From assembly GCA_052061695.1 (NCBI GenBank), contig JBPZEY010000003.1: 64,000 nt of DNA, one strand, 5' to 3'. Below, piece after piece: positions 43,634 through 52,558 of the stretch. The DNA comes from Alkalicoccus luteus (lineage in GTDB: Bacteria; Bacillota; Bacilli; Bacillales; Salisediminibacteriaceae). The stretch's first letter is position 1. Each line of letters opens with the position of its first letter. The notes under the pieces were generated by a model. The model ran no database searches and was not told where the DNA came from. It worked only from the letters and a program-made list of their open reading frames with translations. The position numbers and the translations under genes were made by a program.

Positions 43634-44614
43634 TCATCCTCTCTCTGTTCCTTCTTCCACAGCCTCACAGCATGCGTCAAAACAGGCTTGAAACCACTCC
43701 TGATCAAGGTCCTCCCCGATAATCACAAGCTCGCTCACCCGCTTTTCACCGGGGCTCCACGCATCTCCTACGATTGATGCGACAAGCATATGTACGCCTT
43801 GAAAGAGGAGCTTTCGGTTAAACTCTGCCGCATAGAGAATACCCTTGAACCGGTACATGGCTTCTCCTTTTGTTTGCAGCACCGTATCAAACCATGACTC
43901 AAACGGACGCATCGCAACTGGTTTTTCGGAGCGGACGACGATGGCGCCCGTACCTTTATGCGGCGTTCTGGCTGCATCGAGGTGAATGTGTTTTTCCTTG
44001 AGCTCAAAGCTGTACCGATCCACCAGCTGGTTCACGTCTGCATCGGAACAGTCCGTGACCAGACAGGCGGCCTCCGGGTTCAGGCGTGTTAATGTCTCTA
44101 TGCTCTTTGTGGCCTCATCCGCAGACACGAGGCCTGCTTTGTTGATGACCAATACGTCTGCAAAGGCTGCCTGCTTTCGTGCTTCTTCCTGTCGCTGCAG
44201 CTGCGTCTGAACGTACACGCTGTCAATGACCGTCACGACGGCATCCAGCTGATAGCGTAAGGCGAGTTCTTCGTTGGCGAGAAACGACTGAATAATCGGG
44301 GCAGGCTCCGCGAGACCGGTTGTTTCGATGATGATTCGGTCAAATGGCTTAAAGCCATGATCCTCCACCGCATTCGCGAGGCCGAGCATCGTCTCAATTA
44401 AATCGGTTCGGATGTTGCAGCAGATGCAGCCGTTGTTCAGGCTTAATACGGTTTCATCAGCACCGATTACTAGCTGCTGATCGATACCTGCTTCCCCAAA
44501 TTCATTGACTATCACCGCAATCCGTTCATGCGGCCGCTCCTGTAATATCCGGTTTAACAGCGTCGTTTTCCCTGCTCCTAAAAAGCCAGTCAACACGGTA
44601 ACTGGAATAGACAC
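43634..44614 (-). CDS. COG0523 GTPase, Zur-controlled paralogue
   Basis: 326 residues: GFLGAGKTTLLNRILQE, VNEFGEAGIDQ, the metal motif NNGCICCNIRTD, ETTGLAEPAPIIQSF and VINKAGL (a variant of the NKxD box). The CobW_C domain (KPVAMRPFESWFDTVLQTKG) is shorter than in the partner gene. The predicted role is GTP-dependent transfer of zinc. It is first in the operon, 49 nt after a perfect Zur box. Confidence 0.85.
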   Translation of the reverse strand: MSIPVTVLTGFLGAGKTTLLNRILQERPHERIAVIVNEFGEAGIDQQLVIGADETVLSLNNGCICCNIRTDLIETMLGLANAVEDHGFKPFDRIIIETTGLAEPAPIIQSFLANEELALRYQLDAVVTVIDSVYVQTQLQRQEEARKQAAFADVLVINKAGLVSADEATKSIETLTRLNPEAACLVTDCSDADVNQLVDRYSFELKEKHIHLDAARTPHKGTGAIVVRSEKPVAMRPFESWFDTVLQTKGEAMYRFKGILYAAEFNRKLLFQGVHMLVASIVGDAWSPGEKRVSELVIIGEDLDQEWFQACFDACCEAVEEGTERG

Positions 44615-44662
44615 GTTTATTCACCCGCTTCTATTTTTTAAACTGACTGGTAATTGATTCGT

Positions 44663-44683
44663 AAATCGTAATAATTACGATTT
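44663..44683. promoter_or_regulatory. Zur box
   Basis: A 21-bp perfect palindrome with half-site AAATCGTAAT and one central base, identical to the B. subtilis Zur consensus. It lies 49 bp upstream of the two-gene COG0523 operon. Confidence 0.9.
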
Positions 44684-44710
44684 AAGAACTTTAGCTTACC
44701 TCATGTGTGG

Positions 44711-45268
44711 CTAGGTTGTCAAACCGCTTCGCTTTGGATTATCGCGATCCTGGTAAATTCGGCTTCCGGTTGCACCGCGCTGATGCTGATATTTTCCGGC
44801 ATACGGCGTTTTAACGGATTGATCCATTTTTGCAAATACGAGCTGGCAAATCCGCCTTCCAGCCTGGATCTCGATCGGCAAGTGGTTGGCGTTGAACAGC
44901 TCCAGCGTTATCTCACCGTGGAAGCCGGGGTCCACCCAGCCGGCGTTTTGAATAAATAAGCCTATCCGTCCGATGCTGCTTCTTCCCTCTACAAATGCAC
45001 TGACGGTATCCGGCAGCTGGATCACCTCATTCGTCGTTGCGAGAAGAAACGACTGCGGCGGTACAATCACCCGCTGGCTTTTAAACGATTCCTCTGTGTG
45101 AGGAAATTCCAGTGACAGCATATCAGCCTGGTGCGGATGCACGCGGCTGAACGAATCGCCAAGCGTGAGATCGATGCTTGCCGGTTGAATCTGATCGCTG
45201 GTTATTGGACTCACGCCTAAGGTGCCTTGCTGCAGCATCGACTGAATCGTTTGATCTGATAAAATCAT
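44711..45268 (-). CDS. dcd: dCTP deaminase (Dcd) paralogue under Zur control
   Basis: 185 residues. The Dcd/dUTPase trimer fold is evident: ILSDQTIQSMLQQGTLGVSP, IDLTLGDSF, VEGRSSIGRIGLFIQNAGW (active-site Arg/Ser), DPGFHGEITLELFN with the catalytic Glu, and ICQLVFAKMD. It converts dCTP to dUTP for thymidylate synthesis; this enzyme needs no zinc. A Zur box lies 44 bp upstream. I infer that it replaces zinc-dependent dCMP deaminase when zinc is scarce, the usual logic of Zur-controlled paralogues. Confidence 0.85.
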   Translation of the reverse strand: MILSDQTIQSMLQQGTLGVSPITSDQIQPASIDLTLGDSFSRVHPHQADMLSLEFPHTEESFKSQRVIVPPQSFLLATTNEVIQLPDTVSAFVEGRSSIGRIGLFIQNAGWVDPGFHGEITLELFNANHLPIEIQAGRRICQLVFAKMDQSVKTPYAGKYQHQRGATGSRIYQDRDNPKRSGLTT

Positions 45269-45312
45269 CGTTGCACTCCCTTATGTCGAAATGATGAAAC
45301 TGCTGTTATTAT

Positions 45313-45333
45313 AAATCGTAATTATTACGATTT
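45313..45333. promoter_or_regulatory. Zur box
   Basis: A second 21-bp palindrome with the same AAATCGTAAT half-site, 44 bp upstream of the Dcd gene. Confidence 0.9.
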
Positions 45334-45389
45334 AAAGAGCGGATTTGGTTGAGATGCGGGTGATCGCTGAAAGGGATTTGAATTCGCTG

Positions 45390-45810
45390 GATGAAAGTTA
45401 TTAAAAAGGCGTGCCAGTTTATTAAACGGAGCATCAAAGTTTTCAAACGCGACGCTGAACTTATTATTCTAAGGCTGCATCTTTTCATAGTTATCAACTC
45501 GCGTTCGCGATAGCGAAAATCTTATTAAAGTCGTGCCTGAAGTTTTCAAACTCGGCACTGAAGTTATTATTTCAGCTTCCACATCTTGTGAAACAAAAGA
45601 AGCTGGGCTCAGAAGAAAAAGATAAACATTTTCAGCTAAAAGTTGAACGTTTTGCTTCCTCAAATAACGTTTTTTTCGTTATATCAGTCCTAAGTTGATG
45701 CTCGTAAACACTTGCCGGCGAAGGTTAATGCTTTTGCGGCTGAAGTTAATGATTTCGAAAGCAAAGTTAATGCTTTTGCGCCAAAAGTTGAACACTTTCC
45801 GGTCGCGCAC
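45390..45810 (+). repeat. degenerate 21-bp tandem repeat tract
   Basis: Between the dcd promoter and a terminator lies a ~420 bp stretch of diverged units of about 21 bp of the form AAAGTTAATGCTTTTGCGnnn. The clearest are at 45722-45800. Read on the plus strand they give heptads such as KVNAFAA, EVNDFES and KVNAFAP, but stops break every frame and no start is present. There are no conserved spacers, so it is not a CRISPR. Confidence 0.6.
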
Positions 45811-45813
45811 TAA

Positions 45814-45842
45814 AAAAGCAGGCCCTATTCAGGCCTGCTTTT
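45814..45842 (-). terminator. Rho-independent terminator
   Basis: On the minus strand AAAAGCAGGCC/GGGCCTGCTTTTTT, with the gene's own TGA in the loop region, closes the third COG0523 gene. Confidence 0.85.
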
Positions 45843-46752
45843 GCTGCTCCAGCTCTCTCATTGCGTGATGCAGCGCATCGTGATCGAGCTGATCGCCGAT
45901 GAAGACGAGCGTGTTCGTATACTTTAAATCCGCCGGCTGGTAGACCGGCATACCGTATGAATACTGAAACAACAGCGTTTTCCCTTCCTGAAACCGGAGG
46001 TAGCCTTTAATACGGTAAATCGAATCCGGCATGTCACGTAAAAACGACTCAAACTGCTCCTCGTCGACTGGCTTCGAAAACGTATAAACAAACGTTTTGA
46101 TATGCAGCTGATCAGCAGCGTGCAGCTTCACGTGGTCTCTGGTTACCTTTTTCCGGGCAGCGGTCAGCTCACTCGGATCCACCCTCGCAAAGGTCGTCGG
46201 CACGATGTTTCCATCCGGATTAAGCCCCCGGATCTCCGCTTCGATTGCTTGTTTGTCGTCAGCCGATACACTGTCGATTTTATTTACTAACACAAGATCC
46301 GCGTGCTTCACCTGCTCCGAAATAAGCTGGCGCATTTGAATGTTCAGCGTATCCCGCTTCTGCCAGGTCACCGCGTCGAGCAGCGTGATGACAGATTTTA
46401 TATTTAATCGGTTCGCAAGCATCGGTGAGAGCGACGCGTGAAGAACATCGACCGGATGAGCGACGCCGGTTGTTTCAATATAAATGGCGTCCAGATCGTG
46501 GTCCTGCACCAGTCCGGAGAGTTTAATCTCCAGCTTGTCGGAGAGCGTGCAGCAGACACAGCCGTTTAACAGCTCCTGCAGCGGAGTGTCTTTTGGAACT
46601 GCATCTGAGTCAATCGATACATTTCCAACTTCATTCATGACAACGCCGATCTTTCTTCCCTGCTCCTTCTCATGCGCAAGCAAATGCTGGAGGAGCGTCG
46701 TTTTTCCTGCTCCTAAAAAGCCGGACAGCACTATGATTTCAACTTGTTTCAT
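45829..46752 (-). CDS. third COG0523 GTPase
   Basis: 307 residues: LSGFLGAGKTTLLQHLLAHE, VMNEVGNVSID, the metal motif NGCVCCTLSDKLE, ETTGVAHPVDVLHA and LVNKIDSVSAD. The C-terminal CobW_C domain (VYTFSKPVDEEQFESFLRDM) is short. A metal chaperone role is expected. No Zur box is found in its upstream 100 bp, so its control differs from that of the two Zur-linked paralogues. It ends at a strong terminator. Confidence 0.85.
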   Translation of the reverse strand: MKQVEIIVLSGFLGAGKTTLLQHLLAHEKEQGRKIGVVMNEVGNVSIDSDAVPKDTPLQELLNGCVCCTLSDKLEIKLSGLVQDHDLDAIYIETTGVAHPVDVLHASLSPMLANRLNIKSVITLLDAVTWQKRDTLNIQMRQLISEQVKHADLVLVNKIDSVSADDKQAIEAEIRGLNPDGNIVPTTFARVDPSELTAARKKVTRDHVKLHAADQLHIKTFVYTFSKPVDEEQFESFLRDMPDSIYRIKGYLRFQEGKTLLFQYSYGMPVYQPADLKYTNTLVFIGDQLDHDALHHAMRELEQQKQA

Positions 46753-46922
46753 CCTGATTCATCCTTTCTGTCATGCTCCCCTACGATAACGTATTTCTCA
46801 TAAAAACGTAAGGCTTCTACTTTTCTGTTTACATGACGTCGTTGGTACGTGCTTTTTTTACGGATAGTGATAAACTAAGAACACTACGATCGTCGCGCTT
46901 GAAAAAGAAGGAGGTTAGCAGC

Positions 46923-47756
46923 GTGAATAACTACTGGTTAACGAAGACGTTTCACTCTTCGTACGGGTATGTAAGGTATGGGATTTGCGGAGAGGGCCCG
47001 CCGCTCGTTCTCGTTCATGGCACCCCCTGGTCTTCCTTTAACTGGCGGCATCTGATTCCGGGATTAAGCGAATGGTTTACGGTTTATTACTATGATTTAG
47101 TCGGATACGGAAAATCTGAAAAAGCGACCGGCGACGTCTCCCTCGGCATTCAGCATCACGTGCTGCACGAGCTGCTCGCAGAATGGCGTATTCATGAACC
47201 TGTCGTTGTTGGCCATGACTTTGGCGGGTCGACGGCGCTCAGGACGCACCTGCTCCTGAATGTTCCATACAAAAAACTCGTGCTGATTGACCCTGTCGCG
47301 CTCGCTCCGTGGGGGTCTTCCTTTTTTTCGCATGTGGCCAGACACGAGGAGGCCTTTCGCGGCATTCCCGGCTACATTCACGAAGCGATGGTATCCGCCT
47401 ATGTACAGGATGCGATGCATACACCGATGCCTGCTGATACGCTGAAAGGCACGATCACACCCTGGCTGAAAGAAACCGGGCAGGCGGCGTTTTACCGGCA
47501 GATCGTCCAGGCAGAGCAGCGCTACACCGACGAAATTGAGCCGTTATATGCATCGATGACGGTGCCGACGCTCATTTTGTGGGGTGCCGAAGACGAATGG
47601 ATTCCGATCGGTAAAGGTCGTGAGCTGCGGAGGCGAATTCCGAATGCAGCTTTCCGTTCCATTCCGAACGCAGGCCATCTCGTGCAGGAAGATCAGCCTG
47701 CGACCCTGCTTGGCTATTTGGCACGCTATTTAGTCGATGACGAGAATGCTATTTAG
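46923..47756 (+). CDS. alpha/beta hydrolase, epoxide hydrolase/dehalogenase-like
   Basis: 277 residues from a GTG at 46923 with an AAGGAGG box. LVLVHGTPWSSFNWRHLIPG is the HG-x-P oxyanion stretch. The nucleophile elbow is VVGHDFGGSTAL, with Asp rather than Ser, as in epoxide hydrolases and haloalkane dehalogenases. LILWGAEDEWIP carries the acid and NAGHLVQEDQP the His. Its end overlaps the converging LuxR-type gene by 8 nt. Confidence 0.8.
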   Translation: MNNYWLTKTFHSSYGYVRYGICGEGPPLVLVHGTPWSSFNWRHLIPGLSEWFTVYYYDLVGYGKSEKATGDVSLGIQHHVLHELLAEWRIHEPVVVGHDFGGSTALRTHLLLNVPYKKLVLIDPVALAPWGSSFFSHVARHEEAFRGIPGYIHEAMVSAYVQDAMHTPMPADTLKGTITPWLKETGQAAFYRQIVQAEQRYTDEIEPLYASMTVPTLILWGAEDEWIPIGKGRELRRRIPNAAFRSIPNAGHLVQEDQPATLLGYLARYLVDDENAI

Positions 47757-48405
47757 CTTTACGTACATGACTGATCACGATCCAGCCATCACGAATGCCC
47801 TGTTGGATAAGAGCCGGCTTTCGCTTGCTCGACAGGTTCAGCTTGTGAAAAATGCGGTTCAGCATGCTCGTAATCGAGTTTGGCGAATAATACAGCGTGC
47901 GGGCGATTTCTTTGTTGTTTTTCCCTGAGAGCACTTCTTGAATAACGATGCGCTCCGAAGCGGACAAGCACTCCGGCAGCAGCTCAGCGTTCATGATGAT
48001 TTCGCGCTCCCGGAGCTGCGGCTGCACAGCCGGCATGTCACGCACGAGCTGGATCACCGCGTCTGATGAACAATAGTATCCTTTATAGTGAATCGTAAGC
48101 CCGACAAGCTTTCGGTGGGAATAAATATCCTCATAAGCAGCCACTATATCAAACCAGAGGGCGAGCCGCTTATTTTCTTCATACGTCAGCGTTCTTTCCG
48201 TGAAGAGGACGTTGTAGTCATGCTCTTTCACGTTTGGCAATGGCGCAATTTTAAACGGCAGGCCCGCGTTGGCAAACCAGATCACGGTGCTCGCAGGAGG
48301 TTCGATCGTATCATCCTTCTGCAGCTGGGTGTCGATCTCCGCCATCCACTGCTGATCCACCGTGCAATACCATCCCTTTTTGCGATAGGCTTTCTGTTTA
48401 GGCAT
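47749..48405 (-). CDS. LuxR-type HTH transcriptional regulator
   Basis: 218 residues. The C-terminal 65 residues are a LuxR/GerE HTH: LSASERIVIQEVLSGKNNKEIARTLYYSPNSITSMLNRIFHKL. The N-terminal ~140 residues are unassigned and could be a sensing domain (WYCTVDQQWMAEIDTQLQKD). It converges with the hydrolase gene, which may be its target, but the sequence does not show this. Confidence 0.75.
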   Translation of the reverse strand: MPKQKAYRKKGWYCTVDQQWMAEIDTQLQKDDTIEPPASTVIWFANAGLPFKIAPLPNVKEHDYNVLFTERTLTYEENKRLALWFDIVAAYEDIYSHRKLVGLTIHYKGYYCSSDAVIQLVRDMPAVQPQLREREIIMNAELLPECLSASERIVIQEVLSGKNNKEIARTLYYSPNSITSMLNRIFHKLNLSSKRKPALIQQGIRDGWIVISHVRKAK

Positions 48406-48722
48406 TTTTCACTCCCACCTTTCCTTCACCTACTCCTTCTCTGTTTAACTAACAACACCTTGTGCTTTTGAGAAGATCCGATATTATTGACGCAAAAGCC
48501 GCATGCTCCTTTTTCATCAACCGATTTCATTTATGAAATACGAAGCAGTCTTCATTAGGATAAATGTTGATAAGGAATTGCATGCTGCAACAGATCTCTC
48601 TCTGATGACGCTGAACCTGTAAATGGCGAGTCCTATTCGATCCCGCGGGTCATATGATAGGATGAACATAACCCATTAGCAGACCATTATTTTCGGTCAA
48701 ATCAGGAAAGGGAGTGTAGGCA

Positions 48723-49184
48723 ATGTCAGTTCTGCTCGTTTACGCGACGCTCAGCGGTCACACGGAAGAGCTTGCGGAGTTAATCAAGGATCGGTTGGAA
48801 GAAGCGGATATAACCGTGGATGTCAAAGAGGCATATGAAGCAGAGCCGCACGAATTTGCTTCCTACGACCTCGTTATTATCGGCACGTATACGTTCGGTG
48901 ACGGAGATATTCCCGATGACGTGATTGATTTTTACGAAGAGCTGCAGCAAACCGACCTGACAGGACAGCTATTCGCTTTGTTTGGCTCGGGAGATACGAG
49001 CTACGAGCATTTTGCGGGTGCTGTCGACCGGATGGATGAAGCAATTCGCGAGCAGCACGGCATGTTGATCGCGACAAAAATGAAGTTCGATTCCGACAAC
49101 GATATACAGGAAACGGAAGAGCAAGTGGACACGTTTGTTGCGGAGATTTTAGACGCTCGCGATCAATGGCAGGTTCACGGATAG
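48723..49184 (+). CDS. flavodoxin
   Basis: 153 residues with a GGGAG box. SVLLVYATLSGHTEELAELI is the FMN phosphate loop (T-x-S/T-G-x-T), IIGTYTFGDGDIPDD is the 50s loop and LFALFGSGDTSYEHFAGAVD the 90s loop. A short-chain flavodoxin that carries electrons in place of ferredoxin. Monocistronic with a strong terminator; no Fur box was noticed. Confidence 0.9.
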   Translation: MSVLLVYATLSGHTEELAELIKDRLEEADITVDVKEAYEAEPHEFASYDLVIIGTYTFGDGDIPDDVIDFYEELQQTDLTGQLFALFGSGDTSYEHFAGAVDRMDEAIREQHGMLIATKMKFDSDNDIQETEEQVDTFVAEILDARDQWQVHG

Positions 49185-49187
49185 ATC

Positions 49188-49226
49188 AACACGGCATCCG
49201 AGAACAATCGGGGTGCCGTGTTTTTT
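49188..49226 (+). terminator. Rho-independent terminator
   Basis: A 12-bp stem (AACACGGCATCC with GGGTGCCGTGTT, one G-T pair) with a T6 run, right after the flavodoxin gene. Confidence 0.85.
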
Positions 49227-49250
49227 ATCATTCCCGGTTGTGAAATAACC

Positions 49251-49472
49251 TCATTCATTTCCCCGCTTAAAATTACCTGTAGCTTTTGCCATCAGAAGCT
49301 GCCTTTCTTTTTCGTCAGTGGCATTTGCTGCCCTCGCTAAAAACTTCTGCGCCTGCTTTCCCTTCAGCGTCGTAACCTGTCTTCCCTCGTAGTCAATGAA
49401 CACCGTCTCCTGCTTCGTCACGCGGTAGCGAAAGGGCTCGTGGCCAAGCTGATTTCGTTTATCGATACTCAT
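49251..49472 (-). CDS. small conserved hypothetical protein
   Basis: 73 residues: KRNQLGHEPFRYRVTKQETVFIDYEGRQVTTLKG has beta character and the remainder (QAQKFLARAANATDEKERQL) is helical. This layout recurs in Bacillaceae proteins of unknown role. Basic overall, so nucleic-acid contact is possible but unsupported. Confidence 0.6.
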   Translation of the reverse strand: MSIDKRNQLGHEPFRYRVTKQETVFIDYEGRQVTTLKGKQAQKFLARAANATDEKERQLLMAKATGNFKRGNE

Positions 49473-49567
49473 TAGGTTCCGCCTTTTCTTTAATCAATTT
49501 AATTCGGTCTTTTCTATTTTAACCAACCATGAATCCTGTCAGTACTCTCTCCCATTAAAGTAAGTAT

Positions 49568-49699
49568 TTAACCTTCCTTTAGCTTTTCCTCCAGCTCCAT
49601 CACTTTTTTCTCCAGTTTGATGACTTTTCCGTTTAAAGTGACAGCAAGTCCTATCGCACCTGAGGCTACTGCGAATGCAATGATGCTCATGGTTTCCAT
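49568..49699 (-). CDS. small membrane protein with a coiled-coil tail
   Basis: 43 residues: METMSIIAFAVASGAIGLAV is a membrane helix, and VIKLEKKVMELEEKLKEG is a short coiled coil with leucine spacing. An AAGGTGG box lies upstream of the ATG. It may form oligomers at the membrane. No family is recognised. Confidence 0.5.
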   Translation of the reverse strand: METMSIIAFAVASGAIGLAVTLNGKVIKLEKKVMELEEKLKEG

Positions 49700-49795
49700 A
49701 GTGAATCCACCTTTCCGTATGTGTAGTAAAAGGAATTTATTTACTGTTTCTATGATATCATAAGGATAGACGATGTGTTTTAGGAGGTTTGTGCG

Positions 49796-50215
49796 ATGAC
49801 GTGTTTAGGCTGCCGGCTGGCGCTGCAGGAAGAACGTGCTTTTGTTGTGTACGAAACTAAATGGGTGACATGTATTCTTGATATTCTTCCTTTTAATCCG
49901 GGGCATGTGCTGATTTTACCGAAGCTGCATGCGCTCGACGTGGACGATCTCGATCAACAGACTGCTCATGAGGTGATGGAGGCTTCCAGAGTTATGTCCA
50001 GGGCGATGAAAGCTGCTTATCAGCCGGATGGCATCTCGATTGTACAAAATGGCGGAACGTTTAACGACTTGGATCACTATCATATGCACGTCGTGCCGCG
50101 GTATGAGGAACAGGATTTCGCTGACTTTCACCGTGCCTTTCCGGAAACTGAACCGGTATCTGACGAGGAGCTTTATAAAACACAGAAATATCTTCAAAAA
50201 TACATCATTAGATAA
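49796..50215 (+). CDS. HIT-family nucleotide hydrolase/transferase
   Basis: 139 residues with a GGAGG box. A CLGC pair opens the protein, then FNPGHVLILPKLHALDVDDL and the catalytic HIT motif HYHMHVVPRY (H-x-H-x-H-x-x) near residue 94. Members act on adenosine or nucleoside phosphoramidates and dinucleotides. Cytoplasmic, single gene. Confidence 0.85.
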   Translation: MTCLGCRLALQEERAFVVYETKWVTCILDILPFNPGHVLILPKLHALDVDDLDQQTAHEVMEASRVMSRAMKAAYQPDGISIVQNGGTFNDLDHYHMHVVPRYEEQDFADFHRAFPETEPVSDEELYKTQKYLQKYIIR

Positions 50216-50303
50216 TTTCGTTTATAAGCAGTATGTTTGCCTCCTTTTTTACAAGGTAATAGAATGATAAAATCATCTTTTGTCCTATTTTTGGAGGCGT
50301 TTT

Positions 50304-51731
50304 ATGGTGCAGAAGGTTCTTTTCATCGTAGCTGGTCTGGCCGGTGCGTTTTTGCTGTATCTCTGGATCGGCGGGGTGCTCATGCTGCAGCTGACGGTAC
50401 CGGAGGAAACAGGCCAACCTGATACGGATCGATTTATGAGCGAATCCGACTCTCACGACCGGGTCGCGCTGATCCACGACCGGATTGAATCGAAACAGAC
50501 CCGCACCTCACTGAAGAAGCAAGCGGAAGACACGCTCGATGTAACGATGTTTAAAATAACGGATGGCACAGCGGACATGATCTTTTATACATCTTTATTA
50601 GAAGCTGCAGATCGTGGCGTTCACGTTCGCGTGCTGCTGGACGGCATGTTTTATAACCTGCGCGGTGAAAAAGGCGCTATTGTTGAGGCATTTACGCACC
50701 ATGACAACATGGAACTGCGCTTTTTTGAACCGGTTAATGTGCTGAAGCCGTGGACGTTAAATAACCGTATGCATGATAAGCTGCTGATTGCTGACGATAC
50801 GTTCGGTATGATCAGTGGCAGAAACATCGGCGACCGCTATTTCGCGCGGGAAGGTGTGGAAGGAGCAACAGATGACCGCGATGCTGTCGTGTATAATCCG
50901 CAGGGCGCCGACTATGAAGAGAGCGGCGTTATGCAAATGCAGCGGTATTTTGATGAGGTTTGGACGAGTGACTATGTCGAGGATGCCGCAGATGGTTTAT
51001 CAGAAAGTCAGCTGGATGATGCGGAAGAAATGCTGGAAGTGCTCCGCGCAGAGCATACGTCACTGCAGGACGAAGAGGCTGATCTTTACGGCCATACGTA
51101 TGATTGGGAAGAACGCACATACCCTGTTAACCAAGTGACGTTTATTCATAACCCGCTTGGCAGAATGAATAAGGAGCCTTGGGTGTGGCAGGACCTGACT
51201 GCGCTGATGGAGGAAGCCGAGTCGTCTGTGCTCATGCAAAGTCCGTTTATCGTGCCGACGAATCCAATGCTTGATGCATTGAATCGGGAAGCGCTGCCAG
51301 AGGAAGTCCGGGTTGTAACGAATTCCCTTGCGGCTTCCCCCAATCTACCTGCTTATTCCCGCTTCACGGCTCACCGTGAGGACTTAGCCGCTTCCCAAGC
51401 TGATTTATTGGAGTATCAGGCAGAGGAACACTCGATTCACGGAAAATCGTACGTGTTCGACGACCGTTTATCCGCAATCGGCTCCTTTAACCTTGATCCG
51501 AGAAGCGTGTATTTGAGTACTGAGAGCATGCTCGTTATTGACAGCGAGGATGTGAACCATGAGCTGCGCACCGAGCTCGAGCAGCTGATGAACGAGCAAA
51601 GCTTGCAGGTGACAGAAGACGGAGACTATGCAGAGTCGGACCATGTGGACCGTGCGGAGACGCCGATTACTGCTGAAATCGGAAAACGACTGCTCAGACC
51701 GATCACCGCTCCATTTGAGCACTTGTTTTAA
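50304..51731 (+). CDS. phospholipase D-like / cardiolipin synthase family protein
   Basis: 475 residues from the ATG at 50304 (TTGGAGG box). One N-terminal membrane helix (VLFIVAGLAGAFLLYLWIGG) is followed by two PLD domains. HKD motifs: MHDKLLIADDTFGMISGRN and SIHGKSYVFDDRLSAIGSFN (H-x-K-x4-D, with Asn further on). The pair fits phosphatidyltransferases such as cardiolipin synthase, but two N-terminal helices are usual there, so it may be another PLD-type lipid enzyme. It converges with the DapA-family gene with a 4-nt overlap. Confidence 0.8.
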   Translation: MVQKVLFIVAGLAGAFLLYLWIGGVLMLQLTVPEETGQPDTDRFMSESDSHDRVALIHDRIESKQTRTSLKKQAEDTLDVTMFKITDGTADMIFYTSLLEAADRGVHVRVLLDGMFYNLRGEKGAIVEAFTHHDNMELRFFEPVNVLKPWTLNNRMHDKLLIADDTFGMISGRNIGDRYFAREGVEGATDDRDAVVYNPQGADYEESGVMQMQRYFDEVWTSDYVEDAADGLSESQLDDAEEMLEVLRAEHTSLQDEEADLYGHTYDWEERTYPVNQVTFIHNPLGRMNKEPWVWQDLTALMEEAESSVLMQSPFIVPTNPMLDALNREALPEEVRVVTNSLAASPNLPAYSRFTAHREDLAASQADLLEYQAEEHSIHGKSYVFDDRLSAIGSFNLDPRSVYLSTESMLVIDSEDVNHELRTELEQLMNEQSLQVTEDGDYAESDHVDRAETPITAEIGKRLLRPITAPFEHLF

Positions 51732-52537
51732 TCGCTGCTCATTCCAAGCGGTGGTCTGCATGCTCCAAGATTCGCTTCCTGCTTCACCCGAACGATCGGA
51801 TTTTTGCTATACACTGTCTGCATCATACGCTCGATGTCCTTCTGTTCAGAGGCATCGGGCGTTTCATTTGCCAACAGCTGCTGCAGCCATTGCTTTATTT
51901 CAACAGGATAAACATTCCCGGCGATGGACGAAAGCCGGTTATAGCCGAAGCGGATCTTCTCAGCAAGACCTTCCTCTCCGCCTGCATAAAACGAAAATTC
52001 GCGATCGAGTCCGTTTTGCACGGCTTGTATTTTTTCAGGTCCGCCGAGATCCTTGATGCCGATCACATTCTCATTTTGCGCAAGTGTGATTGCGCTCTCA
52101 GATGATAAATCAAACCCGGTTCTGCCTGGATTGTTATAGAGAATGACCGGTTTTTGACAGCGCTCGATCAGCCGTTTCGCATAGGCTACGGCTTCAGTCT
52201 GAGAAGGTCGTATGTACGGCGGAAAACCGATCATCACGCCAGACAGCTTCGTTTCGGAAGCCTTTGCGGCCAGCTTCTCTGCATCCTTCAGCCGGACAGC
52301 TGCGATGCCAAACAAAACCTCCATCTGATGAAGCGCTGATTCGCTGATGGATTCCATCATTTTCAAGCGTTCATCCACACTTAAGCTGTGCTGCTCGCCA
52401 GTTGAGCCGCTGATCAGCACTGAGCGGACTCCTTTTTTCTGAAGGGACTTGATATGTGCACTTGTCGCCTCCATGTTCACATCCTCTTGTTGATCAAAAA
52501 CAGTCGGTACAGCAACGTGCATCGTTTCGTACAGCAT
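51728..52537 (-). CDS. DapA/NanA-family aldolase (dihydrodipicolinate synthase family)
   Basis: 269 residues. TIM-barrel lyase text: VPTVFDQQEDVNMEATSAHI, the SGSTGEQHSLSVDER loop (G-x-T-G-E), ILYNNPGRTGFDL and the Schiff-base region VIGIKDLGGPEKI with the Lys. It condenses or cleaves pyruvate with an aldehyde. The genomic setting (LysE exporter upstream) could suggest amino-acid metabolism, but a true DapA assignment is not secure. Confidence 0.8.
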   Translation of the reverse strand: MLYETMHVAVPTVFDQQEDVNMEATSAHIKSLQKKGVRSVLISGSTGEQHSLSVDERLKMMESISESALHQMEVLFGIAAVRLKDAEKLAAKASETKLSGVMIGFPPYIRPSQTEAVAYAKRLIERCQKPVILYNNPGRTGFDLSSESAITLAQNENVIGIKDLGGPEKIQAVQNGLDREFSFYAGGEEGLAEKIRFGYNRLSSIAGNVYPVEIKQWLQQLLANETPDASEQKDIERMMQTVYSKNPIVRVKQEANLGACRPPLGMSSD

Positions 52538-52558
52538 AGAACCTCTCCTTTTTAATGG

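Noticed and set aside
45390..45810. CRISPR array
   Set aside because: The units are contiguous and diverged, without constant repeats separated by unique spacers, and no cas genes are nearby.
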